Positions 56,048-64,000 of a stretch of DNA of 64,000 nt are shown here, one piece after another. The notes below the pieces were generated by a model. The model ran no database searches. It saw only the letters and a program-made list of their open reading frames with translations, and was not told the DNA's origin. Each line of letters begins with the position of its first letter. The stretch's first letter is position 1. This DNA comes from Prochlorococcus sp. scB243_495K23 (lineage in GTDB: Bacteria; Cyanobacteriota; Cyanobacteriia; PCC-6307; Cyanobiaceae). The stretch lies in the NCBI GenBank assembly GCA_000635495.1, contig JFLW01000084.1:1-64000 (forward strand), written 5' to 3'. A program made the translations under genes and the position numbers.

Positions 56048-56272
56048 ATGAAATTCCAAGTCCACAAAATTCTTCACATATTTTTCTTCAATCTTTCTTT
56101 ATTTTTATTATTAATGATTGGAATACAGAACAGTTCAGATAAAAGTAAGGTGAATTTAATGTTTTGGGAAACTGTAAGTTTGCCAGTAAGTTTTATACTT
56201 GGAACCAGCTTCATCTGTGGTTCCTTTACCGGTAGTCTCCTAACAAGCAAGACGATCATGAATGAAAAATAA
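56048..56272 (+). CDS. LapA-domain (DUF1049) small membrane protein
   Basis: A 74-residue protein with two membrane helices: ILHIFFFNLSLFLLLMIGIQ and VSFILGTSFICGSFTGSLL, separated by NSSDKSKVNLMFWETVSLP. The NxxxVxLxFW and the glycine-rich second helix are typical of LapA/DUF1049 proteins, which affect lipopolysaccharide assembly in some bacteria. It is 24 nt after rsmI. Confidence 0.85.
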   Translation: MKFQVHKILHIFFFNLSLFLLLMIGIQNSSDKSKVNLMFWETVSLPVSFILGTSFICGSFTGSLLTSKTIMNEK

Positions 56273-56277
56273 ATCTA

Positions 56278-56919
56278 TTAAAGAGCTATTAATTTATCAT
56301 CGCTAATTATTCTTGAAATTCCTCTCGATATTAAAATAGGAGCTACAATTTTAAAAACTTCTGTATTAGGCACTTTAATAACTTTTTGTTCTTTTGTACA
56401 AGATCTTTTTGCTTTTTTTAAATCTTCAAAAATTTCGATCGTTTTTCTTTCTAATTCATCATTAGATAGAAATGACCAATTTGGATAATCTTTTAAATAT
56501 TTTGTTTCTATTTCTGTTTTTTTATCAATAATCAAATAAACAATATTTGGAAATCTAATTTCTGAAATTGGTATCGAAGATAAGTCTTTTTGCTCAGAAT
56601 TTTCTATTGCATAATCTAAAGGTGTGATTTCTATAAAAGTATTCATAGATAAAGATTCATCTCCCGAATCTTCCTTTGAAAAATTTTTATTGGTAAAATT
56701 ATTAGAAATATTTTCATTACTGCGTTTAATATCGATATCCTTAGTTTTAGCTTTTTGTATTAATTCTTTAAATATTTTTTCACCAAGATTTTTCCTTAGG
56801 TTTCTTGTAATTGTTAACTTTGTACAAATATATTCATCAGCTAATTCATCAACACTTTTGCCTAAATTGAAATCAGCAACTATTTTATTTTTTTCCTCTT
56901 CTGTAAGTCTTTTTGCCAA
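56278..56919 (-). CDS. Conserved cyanobacterial protein with an N-terminal helix-turn-helix
   Basis: A 213-residue soluble protein from TTG 56919. The first 55 residues, TEEEKNKIVADFNLGKSVDE then LADEYICTKLTITRNLRK, look like a homeodomain-like HTH. A polar, low-complexity linker follows (about 75-100), then a domain with FPNIVYLIIDKKTEIETKYL and FKIVAPILISRGISRIISDD. Probably a regulator. It borders the AT-rich start of the surface region. Confidence 0.7.
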   Translation of the reverse strand: MAKRLTEEEKNKIVADFNLGKSVDELADEYICTKLTITRNLRKNLGEKIFKELIQKAKTKDIDIKRSNENISNNFTNKNFSKEDSGDESLSMNTFIEITPLDYAIENSEQKDLSSIPISEIRFPNIVYLIIDKKTEIETKYLKDYPNWSFLSNDELERKTIEIFEDLKKAKRSCTKEQKVIKVPNTEVFKIVAPILISRGISRIISDDKLIAL

Positions 56920-57566
56920 GATTAATTTTTCTTTAATTATAGTTCTTTATTATAAAAAAAACTTCATCCTTTTTTTATTTTAGATTCCAATTTTTACATT
57001 AAATTTTTCTCAATTTTCTTTGATTCTAAGAAAATTTTTTTAAGTTATTTATATTGTGATTTATATTTAATATATGTTTTTCAAATTTATTGCTTGTGAA
57101 TTTTATCCGAAGAATTGAAAAATATATTCCAAGTTAGAATAGGTAAAATATTTTCAAGAAAACTTACTTAACTTCACAAATATAATATAAAGATATTTAA
57201 AGGATCAAAAAAATCATATTTTTAAGATTATAAATTACAAATAAATCATATATTCAAATTAATGTCTCTAGAAATATTTAATTTATAAAATATTTTATTT
57301 AGCTTAGATTAGTAATAATTTTTCTAACTTACTTTATATAAATGTCTTAATTATATTAAAAGATTGGTTGGGAAGATAAGGAATCTAAACTTCAGATAAG
57401 TGCTCCGAAAAAATAATTAATTATTTTCAAAGAAACATTTTGTATTTAATTACATATATATAAATATTGAATTTTTAACCTATTCAAGTCTTAGTATTGC
57501 AATTATCAATAGCATGATCTTAAATAAAATTAACAAAAAGAGGATACTTAAAAACCTCAATATTAA
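56920..57566. other. AT-rich intergenic interval, 647 nt
   Basis: No open frame of convincing length, no tRNA and no clear terminator. It is extremely AT-rich, with long A/T runs. It separates housekeeping genes from the surface-polysaccharide genes, and may hold the promoter of the glycosyltransferase gene or remnants of decayed genes. Confidence 0.6.
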
Positions 57567-58412
57567 ATGAAGAAAAAAAATAAAAGTCCAAAAGTCCAGA
57601 TTCTATTAGCAACTTATAATGGAGAAAAGTTTTTGCCAGAACAATTAGATTCTATTATTAATCAAGAATATAAATTATGGGAAATCCTAATTCATGATGA
57701 TGGTAGCTTTGACAATACTATGTCAATATTAAAAAAATATCAAAAGAATTATCCAAAAAATATCAAATTACTAATTGATCAAAAAATTTTCTCGAGTGCC
57801 AGCAAAAATTTTTTTCATTTAATTGAAAACAGATCTAAAGAAGCAAATTTATATTGCCTATGTGATCAAGATGATATATGGCATAAGAAAAAACTAGACA
57901 TAATAATTGAAAGATATCATTCAAAAGATTATAAAAAACCTTTATTAATTCATTCAGATCTTTCCTTAATAGATTCAGAAGGAAAATTATTAAAAAAGTC
58001 TCATAATAAATTAATTAACTTCCAAAAAAATTTTGTTACTAAGGAAACATGTCTTTATTATAATCCCGTACCAGGATGCGCAATGACAATAAATTCATCT
58101 TTAGCGGATAAAATTTATTACTCAAAATATATGGTAATGCACGATTGGTGGATCCTGTTGTCTGCCATTAATGCAAACACTTCTATTGTTTATATAAATT
58201 TTCCACTTGTTAAATACAGACAACATATGGGTAATGTATTAGGCTATAAAAAAATAAACATTTTTATATTAATCATTAGATTATTTTTTAAAATTCCACA
58301 ATATTTTAAAAATGTTAAAAAAGCCCATGCCCAATCAAAACAATTCTGCAATCAATCAGGATTACAATATTTCATTAAATTAGTCTTTCATCAGGTGAAA
58401 ATGAATCTATGA
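57567..58412 (+). CDS. Glycosyltransferase family 2 (rhamnosyltransferase-like)
   Basis: GT-A enzyme of 281 residues: LLATYNGEKFLPEQLDSIIN at the nucleotide site, ILIHDDGSFDNTM (DDGS) and CLCDQDDIWHKKKL (the DxD-like QDD, then W), KYRQHMGNVLG near the end. The WHKKKL pattern recalls alpha-1,3-rhamnosyltransferases, consistent with the rfb operon downstream. It is probably part of O-antigen or surface polysaccharide synthesis. Confidence 0.9.
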   Translation: MKKKNKSPKVQILLATYNGEKFLPEQLDSIINQEYKLWEILIHDDGSFDNTMSILKKYQKNYPKNIKLLIDQKIFSSASKNFFHLIENRSKEANLYCLCDQDDIWHKKKLDIIIERYHSKDYKKPLLIHSDLSLIDSEGKLLKKSHNKLINFQKNFVTKETCLYYNPVPGCAMTINSSLADKIYYSKYMVMHDWWILLSAINANTSIVYINFPLVKYRQHMGNVLGYKKINIFILIIRLFFKIPQYFKNVKKAHAQSKQFCNQSGLQYFIKLVFHQVKMNL

Positions 58413-58427
58413 AAAAATTTATTTTAA

Positions 58428-59606
58428 TTAAAATCCTAAACTTAATCTAAACACCCATTTAAGTTCATCAAATTTATTCAACTTATAATTATCAATATGA
58501 TCAGAAATTTGAACTGCAAATGTACCTCTTAACGGTATCTCATGAAAGGGTTTAATAGACGATCCTAAGAGAAACCATTTACTATTATATTCAAAAAATG
58601 TTGAGAAATTTTCACTAAAAACCCTTGAAATAGAAAAAACGGGGGCCCAGCATAATCTTCTCTGATGATTAATTTCAGTTCCTGAACCACCTAACAAATT
58701 ACTGCAAAGAAATTTTATGTTTCCTTCCGCCATTCTCCCTGTTGCGAATCCAAAAGTATAAATATCTAGAGGGAATTCACCAGTTTTATTATTACTCCAT
58801 TTAGCCTTTGATAGGGTCAAATAAATATCTCTTCCAGTATCAGTTAAACCATCAAAATGCAGTAATTGTTCTGCACCAAATGCGAATCCCTCAGTTGGAG
58901 AAATTTTACGATCAATCCTAAATCCAAGAGATTGTCCTTCACCTACTGAGGTCGATCCTCCCGTAGCATTACCAAAATATACACTTCTTATTCCATAATT
59001 TAATCCAAAACTTGTTTTTTCATTATTTAAAAATTGATAATAAAATTGTCCGACAGCGTCACCTTCATTCCAACCCCAAAAACTTTTTCCTTTTCTACCT
59101 TTCTCAAACCTTCCGCTATGTCCTCTTACAGAAGTATCAAATTTATAATTGCTATTCCATTTAAATCCTGGAGGGACTAGCCAACTAATATCTGGCCCAA
59201 CCTTTTTATTATTAAATACTAATGATCTATTTAAAGAACTTATATCCTCTTTATTTTTTTTTGGTAAATCTTGATATCTTATAATTTCTTTATTTGGAAA
59301 TATTTTTTCTAATTTTTGCCAAATAATATCCTTTTTCTCTATTTCTTCAGAATTAGTTTTTTTCCATTTAATATTATCAATTTCAGATTGATGTTTATTG
59401 AAACTAATATCTGAAAATATTTGTTTTTGATAAAAAGTGGGGACAAATAAAAGAAAAAATGTGATAATTTTTACTTTTCTTCTGGCAACAAAAATATTTT
59501 TAAGATTTTCTAAATTGATTAGTTTTTTTATTTCTTTTTTTAAAAAAAATTCAATTTCTGACAAATCTAAATTTCTCAAAATCAAAAGACTATATATCAG
59601 CATCAT
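58428..59606 (-). CDS. Outer-membrane beta-barrel-like protein
   Basis: 392 residues. An internal hydrophobic stretch (KIITFFLLFVPTFYQKQIFS, about 47-66) is probably the signal peptide, so the N-terminal 45 residues may be an extended signal or a start error; no later ATG offers an alternative. The mature part is rich in aromatic/glycine beta strands (FGLNYGIRSVYFGNATGG), two cysteines (LCSNLL, RRLCW), and ends in phenylalanine (RLSLGF), as for BAM substrates. Function unknown, probably porin-like or surface-exposed. Confidence 0.75.
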   Translation of the reverse strand: MMLIYSLLILRNLDLSEIEFFLKKEIKKLINLENLKNIFVARRKVKIITFFLLFVPTFYQKQIFSDISFNKHQSEIDNIKWKKTNSEEIEKKDIIWQKLEKIFPNKEIIRYQDLPKKNKEDISSLNRSLVFNNKKVGPDISWLVPPGFKWNSNYKFDTSVRGHSGRFEKGRKGKSFWGWNEGDAVGQFYYQFLNNEKTSFGLNYGIRSVYFGNATGGSTSVGEGQSLGFRIDRKISPTEGFAFGAEQLLHFDGLTDTGRDIYLTLSKAKWSNNKTGEFPLDIYTFGFATGRMAEGNIKFLCSNLLGGSGTEINHQRRLCWAPVFSISRVFSENFSTFFEYNSKWFLLGSSIKPFHEIPLRGTFAVQISDHIDNYKLNKFDELKWVFRLSLGF

Positions 59607-59798
59607 ACATTATTATTTTTGGGGAATTAGAATTTGATTTAATATTTAAAAAAAATTTTTTAAATTTAAAAATAATTTTAATTATTTAAAACTAATTTTA
59701 ATAAAGTATTTTGAGTCTACAAATCTTTAAAAATACAAAGTAATTTAGTTAAAGTCAAATTAATTAGTTATTTATAGATCTATTTTTTGGAGATCATT

Positions 59799-59906
59799 TT
59801 GATTAAACAAAGAGCATTAATTAATAAATTAGTAAAAATATTTACCAAAATAGTAAAAATATTTACCAAAATAATTTACAACCTGCTTCAAAAGGATTCG
59901 CTTTAA
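59799..59906 (+). CDS. Possible 35-aa cationic amphipathic peptide with a heptad duplication
   Basis: TTG 59799, preceded by GGAG, opens a frame MIKQRALINKL, then VKIFTKI twice, then IYNLLQKDSL. It has about seven lysines and one arginine against one aspartate. The 21-bp duplication preserves the frame. It may be a membrane-active or regulatory peptide, or chance in AT-rich DNA. Without homologues, gene status is low-confidence. Confidence 0.3.
   Translation: MIKQRALINKLVKIFTKIVKIFTKIIYNLLQKDSL
59832..59873 (+). repeat. Two tandem 21-bp repeats
   Basis: GTAAAAATATTTACC plus AAAATA, twice and exact. Each unit has GTA-N8-TAC (59832-59845, 59853-59866), the form of NtcA sites, spaced by 21 nt (two helical turns). 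It is also in frame with the possible small peptide. Confidence 0.85.
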
Positions 59907-60124
59907 ATTTATATAGTAAAGAAAAAAATTAGCTTGGCTGGACTATTTACCTCAAATAATTTTAAATAAAATTTTCAGCGATAATTGAAGTATAAGAAAT
60001 TAAAAAAATCTTATCAAAATTGATTTAGCCAAAATAATGCTCTTGAGAATATTTACAAAAAAGGAGGAATAGATATCAAATACCTAATTTAATATAATAA
60101 AAATTATGTTTATTAATTAAAGTC

Positions 60125-61006
60125 ATGAAAGATATAAAGGGAATAATACTAGCTGGAGGAAAGGGAACTAGACTTTATCCATTAACAAAAGTACTTAGCA
60201 AACAATTAATGCCTATTTATGATAAACCAATGATTTTCTATCCGCTTACTACGCTTATTCAGGCTGGTATAAAAGATATACTCATAATAATTAATCCTTA
60301 TGACAAAGATTTATTTGAAAGATTATTGGGAAATGGCAATCATTTAGGAATAAAAATTTCTTACGCCGTACAACATAAAGCAGAAGGCTTAGCCCAAGCA
60401 TTTCTTATTGGTAAAGAATTTATAGGATCATCTAATGTTGCATTGATTCTTGGTGATAATTTATTTCATGGAGAAACATTAGAAACTCATTTTGCTAAAA
60501 GTCAAAGTAAAAAAATTGGTGCCACTGTATTTGCATATCCTGTGAAAAATCCTGAAAGATATGGCGTTGCAAATTTTGACAATAAGGGGAATATAATATC
60601 TATAGAAGAGAAACCTAAATCACCTAAGAGTAAATATGCAATTACTGGCATATATTTCTTTGATAATTCAGTCATTGAAAAAGCCGAAGAAGTTAAACCA
60701 TCATCTCGAGGTGAGCTTGAGATAGCTGATTTAATTATGATGTATTTAGAAGAGAAAACTTTACATGTGGAAAAGTTTGGGAGTGGAATTGCATGGCTTG
60801 ATACCGGAAGTCATGAGTCACTTCTTGCAGCTTCTAGCTACGTAAAAATTGTAGAAGAGAGGCAAGGATTAAAACTTGGTTGCCCTGAGGAGATTTCCTG
60901 GAGAAAAGGCTTAATCTCTGACGAGCAGTTAATTGAATTATCAAAACCGCTTCTTAAAAGCGGATACGGTAAATATCTAATTGAAAAATTAAATATGAAT
61001 AATTAA
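60125..61006 (+). CDS. rfbA: Glucose-1-phosphate thymidylyltransferase
   Basis: First enzyme of dTDP-L-rhamnose synthesis, making dTDP-glucose. 293 residues. GIILAGGKGTRLYPLTKVLS is the nucleotide loop, and LILGDNLFHGE, AYPVKNPERYGVANFD and GIAWLDTGSHESLLAAS are RmlA motifs. It is the first gene of rfbACDB; rfbC follows after 17 nt. Confidence 0.96.
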   Translation: MKDIKGIILAGGKGTRLYPLTKVLSKQLMPIYDKPMIFYPLTTLIQAGIKDILIIINPYDKDLFERLLGNGNHLGIKISYAVQHKAEGLAQAFLIGKEFIGSSNVALILGDNLFHGETLETHFAKSQSKKIGATVFAYPVKNPERYGVANFDNKGNIISIEEKPKSPKSKYAITGIYFFDNSVIEKAEEVKPSSRGELEIADLIMMYLEEKTLHVEKFGSGIAWLDTGSHESLLAASSYVKIVEERQGLKLGCPEEISWRKGLISDEQLIELSKPLLKSGYGKYLIEKLNMNN

Positions 61007-61023
61007 TTCAACCTCCCTAATCC

Positions 61024-61614
61024 ATGGAATATTCAGTTGTCAATTCTAATAAAGGTAATTTGATCAAAGGGCCATTGATCATTAAACCTAAAATTTTCTT
61101 TGACAATAGAGGCTATTTTTATGAGAGTTGGAATCATTTAGAATTTAATAAAACCATTTCTAGAAAAATTCATTTTGTACAGGATAATCACTCCCTAACA
61201 AAATATGGTGTATTAAGGGGATTACATTATCAATTAGAACCTAAAGCTCAGGCTAAACTTGTTAGATGCACAAGAGGTGAAGTTTTTGATGTTTTAGTCG
61301 ATCTTAGGAAAGACTCAGATACATATGGTGAATGGTCAAGTGTGATATTAAATGAAAAGAATAGAATTCAATTCTGGATTCCTGAAGGGTTTGTTCATGG
61401 ATTTATTTCTTTAAAAGCTATTTCAGAGGTTCAATATAAAACTAATGAATATTGGGACAAAGATTATGAAAGATCATTATTTTGGAAAGATCCAGATCTT
61501 AATATAAATTGGCCAGTAGCAGATAATAATGAAAGATATAAAATAAAAACTAGTCATAAAGACTCAGTTGCTCCAACACTTAAAGAAATTGAAAAATTTG
61601 GAGATTTATTTTGA
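61024..61614 (+). CDS. rfbC: dTDP-4-dehydrorhamnose 3,5-epimerase
   Basis: Cupin epimerase, 196 residues. FVQDNHSLTKYGVLRGLHYQ and VRCTRGEVFDVLVDLRKDSD, then WIPEGFVHGFISL, carry the catalytic histidine and tyrosine-region motifs. Its stop overlaps the TTG start of rfbD. Confidence 0.96.
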   Translation: MEYSVVNSNKGNLIKGPLIIKPKIFFDNRGYFYESWNHLEFNKTISRKIHFVQDNHSLTKYGVLRGLHYQLEPKAQAKLVRCTRGEVFDVLVDLRKDSDTYGEWSSVILNEKNRIQFWIPEGFVHGFISLKAISEVQYKTNEYWDKDYERSLFWKDPDLNINWPVADNNERYKIKTSHKDSVAPTLKEIEKFGDLF

Positions 61615-62519
61615 TTAAGGTCTTACTTACGGGTTCTCAAGGACAATTAGGTTTTTCTATAAAAAAATTGAAGCCAAAAGGAATTCAATTAGTGAGTCTC
61701 GATAAAGATCAATTTGATCTTTCTAAAATAGCTAATATAAAAAATAATTTAGAGGATATAAAACCAGATTTTATTATTAATTGTGGTGCTTATACTAATG
61801 TGGATATGGCTGAAAATGAAAAAGAAAATGTTATGAATATTAATGCAAATAGTGTAAAAGAAATTGCACTATATCTAAAAAAACATGGCGGTAATTTAAT
61901 TCAAATAAGTACTGATTATGTATTTGATGGACTTAGCTCAAAAGCCTATAAAGTAAATGACAAAATTTGTCCTTTAAATCAATATGGTTTATCAAAAGCT
62001 AAATCAGAAAAATTTATTGGAGAAATACTCGGCAAAACAAATCAAGGAATGGTGATTAGAACAAGTTGGTTAATGGGATCTATTGGCAAGAATTTTCTCT
62101 TAACAATGATTAAACTACATCAATCAAAAAAGGAGATAAATGTAGTTTCAGATCAAATTAGTTGTCCCACCAGCACAAAAACACTTGCAGAAGCCTGCTG
62201 GAAAGCTCTTAAATTAAAATTAGAAAGAAATATTTATAAAGATAATTTTATGCCAATTTTACATTGGTGTGACAACGGAATTGCAAGTTGGTACGATATC
62301 GCCATAGCTATTGGAGAAATTAGCACTAAAAATGGATTATTAAATTCCCCAGCATTTATTAATCCTGTCAAAAGCGAAAATTATCCAACAAAAGCAAAGA
62401 GACCAAGATTTTCTCTTCTTGATTGCAACTCATCTAGAGACTTTTTAGGATTAAAAGGTGAATATTGGAGGGAATCCTTAGAGGTTTCAATAAATTCAAT
62501 TATTAAAAATAAAAAATGA
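61611..62519 (+). CDS. rfbD: dTDP-4-dehydrorhamnose reductase
   Basis: Short-chain reductase that makes dTDP-L-rhamnose, 302 residues from TTG 61611. VLLTGSQGQLGFSIKKL is the NAD(P)H fold; NCGAYTNVDMAENE, ISTDYVFDG and YGLSKAKSEKFI (YxxxK) follow. It overlaps rfbC by 4 nt and rfbB by 4 nt (ATGA), so the operon is translationally coupled. Confidence 0.95.
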   Translation: MIKVLLTGSQGQLGFSIKKLKPKGIQLVSLDKDQFDLSKIANIKNNLEDIKPDFIINCGAYTNVDMAENEKENVMNINANSVKEIALYLKKHGGNLIQISTDYVFDGLSSKAYKVNDKICPLNQYGLSKAKSEKFIGEILGKTNQGMVIRTSWLMGSIGKNFLLTMIKLHQSKKEINVVSDQISCPTSTKTLAEACWKALKLKLERNIYKDNFMPILHWCDNGIASWYDIAIAIGEISTKNGLLNSPAFINPVKSENYPTKAKRPRFSLLDCNSSRDFLGLKGEYWRESLEVSINSIIKNKK

Positions 62520-63631
62520 CTCAAAGAGACAGAGATTTTATTGACTATTCCCCTTTTGAGGAAACTTATAAAAAAATACTTATTACAGGTGGACTAGGTT
62601 TTATTGGTAGTGCCCTTATTTTTAGATTACTAAAAAAAACAAATGTTAAAATTTTTAATATTGATAAATTAGTTCAGAAAAACAACTTATTGTCGGTTAA
62701 TAATCAATTCTCCTGTTATGGAAAGTCTAGATATCAATTCTTAAATCATGACTTAAAAGATAATGAAAATTTAAAAAAAATATTTGAGGAATCTGATCCT
62801 GATATAGTTTTTCATTTGGCTGCAGAAAGTCATGTGGATAGATCAATTGAATCGCCAAGAAACTTTTTAGAAAGTAATGTAATTGGGACATTTAATCTAT
62901 TAGAAAATGCATTAATTTATTTTAAAAATCTTCCAATAAATAGAAAATCTAATTTTAAATTTTTGCATATAAGTACGGATGAAGTATTTGGTTCACTAGG
63001 TAAATCAGGATTATTTAATGAGAAATCAAATTACAACCCCATGAGTCCTTATTCAGCTACTAAGGCAGCCAGTGACCACTTAGTTGATTCTTGGTTTCAT
63101 ACTTTTGGGCTCCCATGTTTAGTAAGTAATTGTAGTAATAATTTTGGACCCAGACAATTCCCAGATAAGTTAATTCCAACCATAATAATTAATGCTTTAA
63201 ATTCAAAACCAATTCCAATATATGGGAATGGATTGAATATTCGTGATTGGCTGTTTGTTGAAGATCATATTAATGCATTATTACTAATGGCTACTAAAGG
63301 CAAACCAGGGTCTCATTATTGTATCGGAGGAGGCGAAGAAAAAAGCAATATTAATATATGTAAGAAAATATGTACTTTATTAGATGATTTAAAACCGCAA
63401 CAAACTCCTTACTCATCTCTTATCGAGTTTGTTGAAGACAGACCTGGGCATGATTTCAGATATGGAATTAATCCTACATTAATTTTAAAAGAACTTGGTT
63501 GGAAACCACTTTTTAAATTTGATCAAACAATCAAAAAAACTATAATTTGGTATCTTAGAAACCAAGATTGGGTTAAATTTGTTAATCAAGAATCAGGTTT
63601 TAAAGGTGAAAGATTGGGAATCTTAAAGTAA
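62516..63631 (+). CDS. rfbB: dTDP-glucose 4,6-dehydratase
   Basis: Extended SDR of 371 residues. ILITGGLGFIGSALIFRLL is the NAD loop; AESHVDRSIESPRNFLESN, STDEVFGSLG, YSATKAASDHLV (YxxxK) and NFGPRQFPDKLIPT are RmlB signatures. The N-terminus has about 15 extra residues (MTQRDRDFIDYSPFEETYK). It is the last gene of the operon. Confidence 0.95.
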   Translation: MTQRDRDFIDYSPFEETYKKILITGGLGFIGSALIFRLLKKTNVKIFNIDKLVQKNNLLSVNNQFSCYGKSRYQFLNHDLKDNENLKKIFEESDPDIVFHLAAESHVDRSIESPRNFLESNVIGTFNLLENALIYFKNLPINRKSNFKFLHISTDEVFGSLGKSGLFNEKSNYNPMSPYSATKAASDHLVDSWFHTFGLPCLVSNCSNNFGPRQFPDKLIPTIIINALNSKPIPIYGNGLNIRDWLFVEDHINALLLMATKGKPGSHYCIGGGEEKSNINICKKICTLLDDLKPQQTPYSSLIEFVEDRPGHDFRYGINPTLILKELGWKPLFKFDQTIKKTIIWYLRNQDWVKFVNQESGFKGERLGILK

Positions 63632-63913
63632 TTACAAATCATTCAAAATTCTTATTTAAAAATTGAGAATAGATTATTAAATATAATTGATTATATAAAT
63701 TTAATTTTCCAGAGAGAAGAGATGTAAATTTTATTGCTATCAAAAAATAATTTAATAATATATAGTATTTCTTTTTGGTAATTTACTTGTTGAGTGAGCA
63801 TAGCTGTTTTAAAATAAAAAAGTTATTTGAGTAATTATCAAGAGGACTGTTTTAACAGCGTTATTTTCTATCTCTTTAATCAGTTCTGCAAGCAATAACC
63901 TCAAAAACCTCTA

Positions 63914-63987
<74 letters not shown>

Positions 63988-64000
63988 TTAAGTTAAAAAG

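Larger units (their letters stand above)
59607..60124. other. AT-rich intergenic interval with tandem repeat, 518 nt
   Basis: Between the divergent outer-membrane gene and rfbA. It holds a 21-bp tandem duplication (59832-59873) inside a possible 35-codon frame. The rest is very AT-rich, with AGGAGG at about 60062-60067 (58 nt before rfbA, too far to be its ribosome site). Promoters for both flanking units should lie here. Confidence 0.6.

Noticed and set aside
63632-63913. A gene between rfbB and tRNA-Arg
   Set aside because: No frame of convincing length or composition in this 282-nt AT-rich gap.

Overview
The window is a low-GC, gene-dense stretch of a marine picocyanobacterial chromosome, most likely a high-light-adapted Prochlorococcus. 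The evidence is the photosynthesis gene set (psbD/psbC overlap, petM, ycf4, ycf39, NTRC, pntA/pntB in three pieces, isiB-type flavodoxin, futA/idiA), very compact spacing, many TTG/GTG starts, strong AT bias and the neighbour order rpmH-rnpA-PH-yidC-ycf46-serS-rseP-rpsN-pnp. The strain assignment is inference; no search could be run.

Layout. 1-24.7 kb is core genome: polA, cysS, dxr, transhydrogenase, the NTRC-type thioredoxin reductase fusion, a divergent IF-1, ycf39, petM, ilvH, ycf4, psbD-psbC, maf and cobQ with a small ferredoxin, followed by a loose region of short genes with a perfect 20-bp palindrome. 24.96-31.17 kb is a tRNA-Ser(CGA)-associated island. It carries three copies of the tRNA 3'-end core (24958, 27409, 31169), nine CCACCAACAC iterons, a C5 DNA methyltransferase convergent with a predicted HNH/zinc restriction endonuclease, and an AlpA-like regulator divergent from an 1103-aa Mrr-like nuclease/SF2 helicase/helicase-associated-repeat protein. 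No integrase lies between the outermost cores. 31.3-56.9 kb returns to core genes: futA, glyQ, flavodoxin, envelope glycosyltransferases and transporters, sppA, aroH, the rpmH-to-pnp block, cysQ and rsmI. 56.9-63.9 kb is an AT-rich cell-surface region with a GT2 glycosyltransferase, an outer-membrane beta-barrel and a complete dTDP-L-rhamnose operon (rfbACDB), ending at tRNA-Arg(TCT).

How parts fit. psbD/psbC, ycf39, ycf4 and petM serve the photosynthetic membrane; NTRC, transhydrogenase, two small ferredoxins and flavodoxin handle reductant; futA and flavodoxin suggest iron economy. The rfb operon, GT2, GT39 and GT4 enzymes and the outer-membrane protein shape the cell surface, a common phage-exposed trait. 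The island adds restriction-modification and a second, nuclease-helicase cargo.

The most interesting observation is that the island looks like two tandem elements. The two non-tRNA att copies are each followed, at the same distances, by GGCAGAYAC (+34 nt), CCACCAACAC iterons (+84 nt) and ATCTGCTTTA (+158/161 nt). The first element carries the restriction-modification pair and the second the AlpA/helicase pair. This resembles tycheposon-like or satellite elements that need a recombinase supplied in trans.
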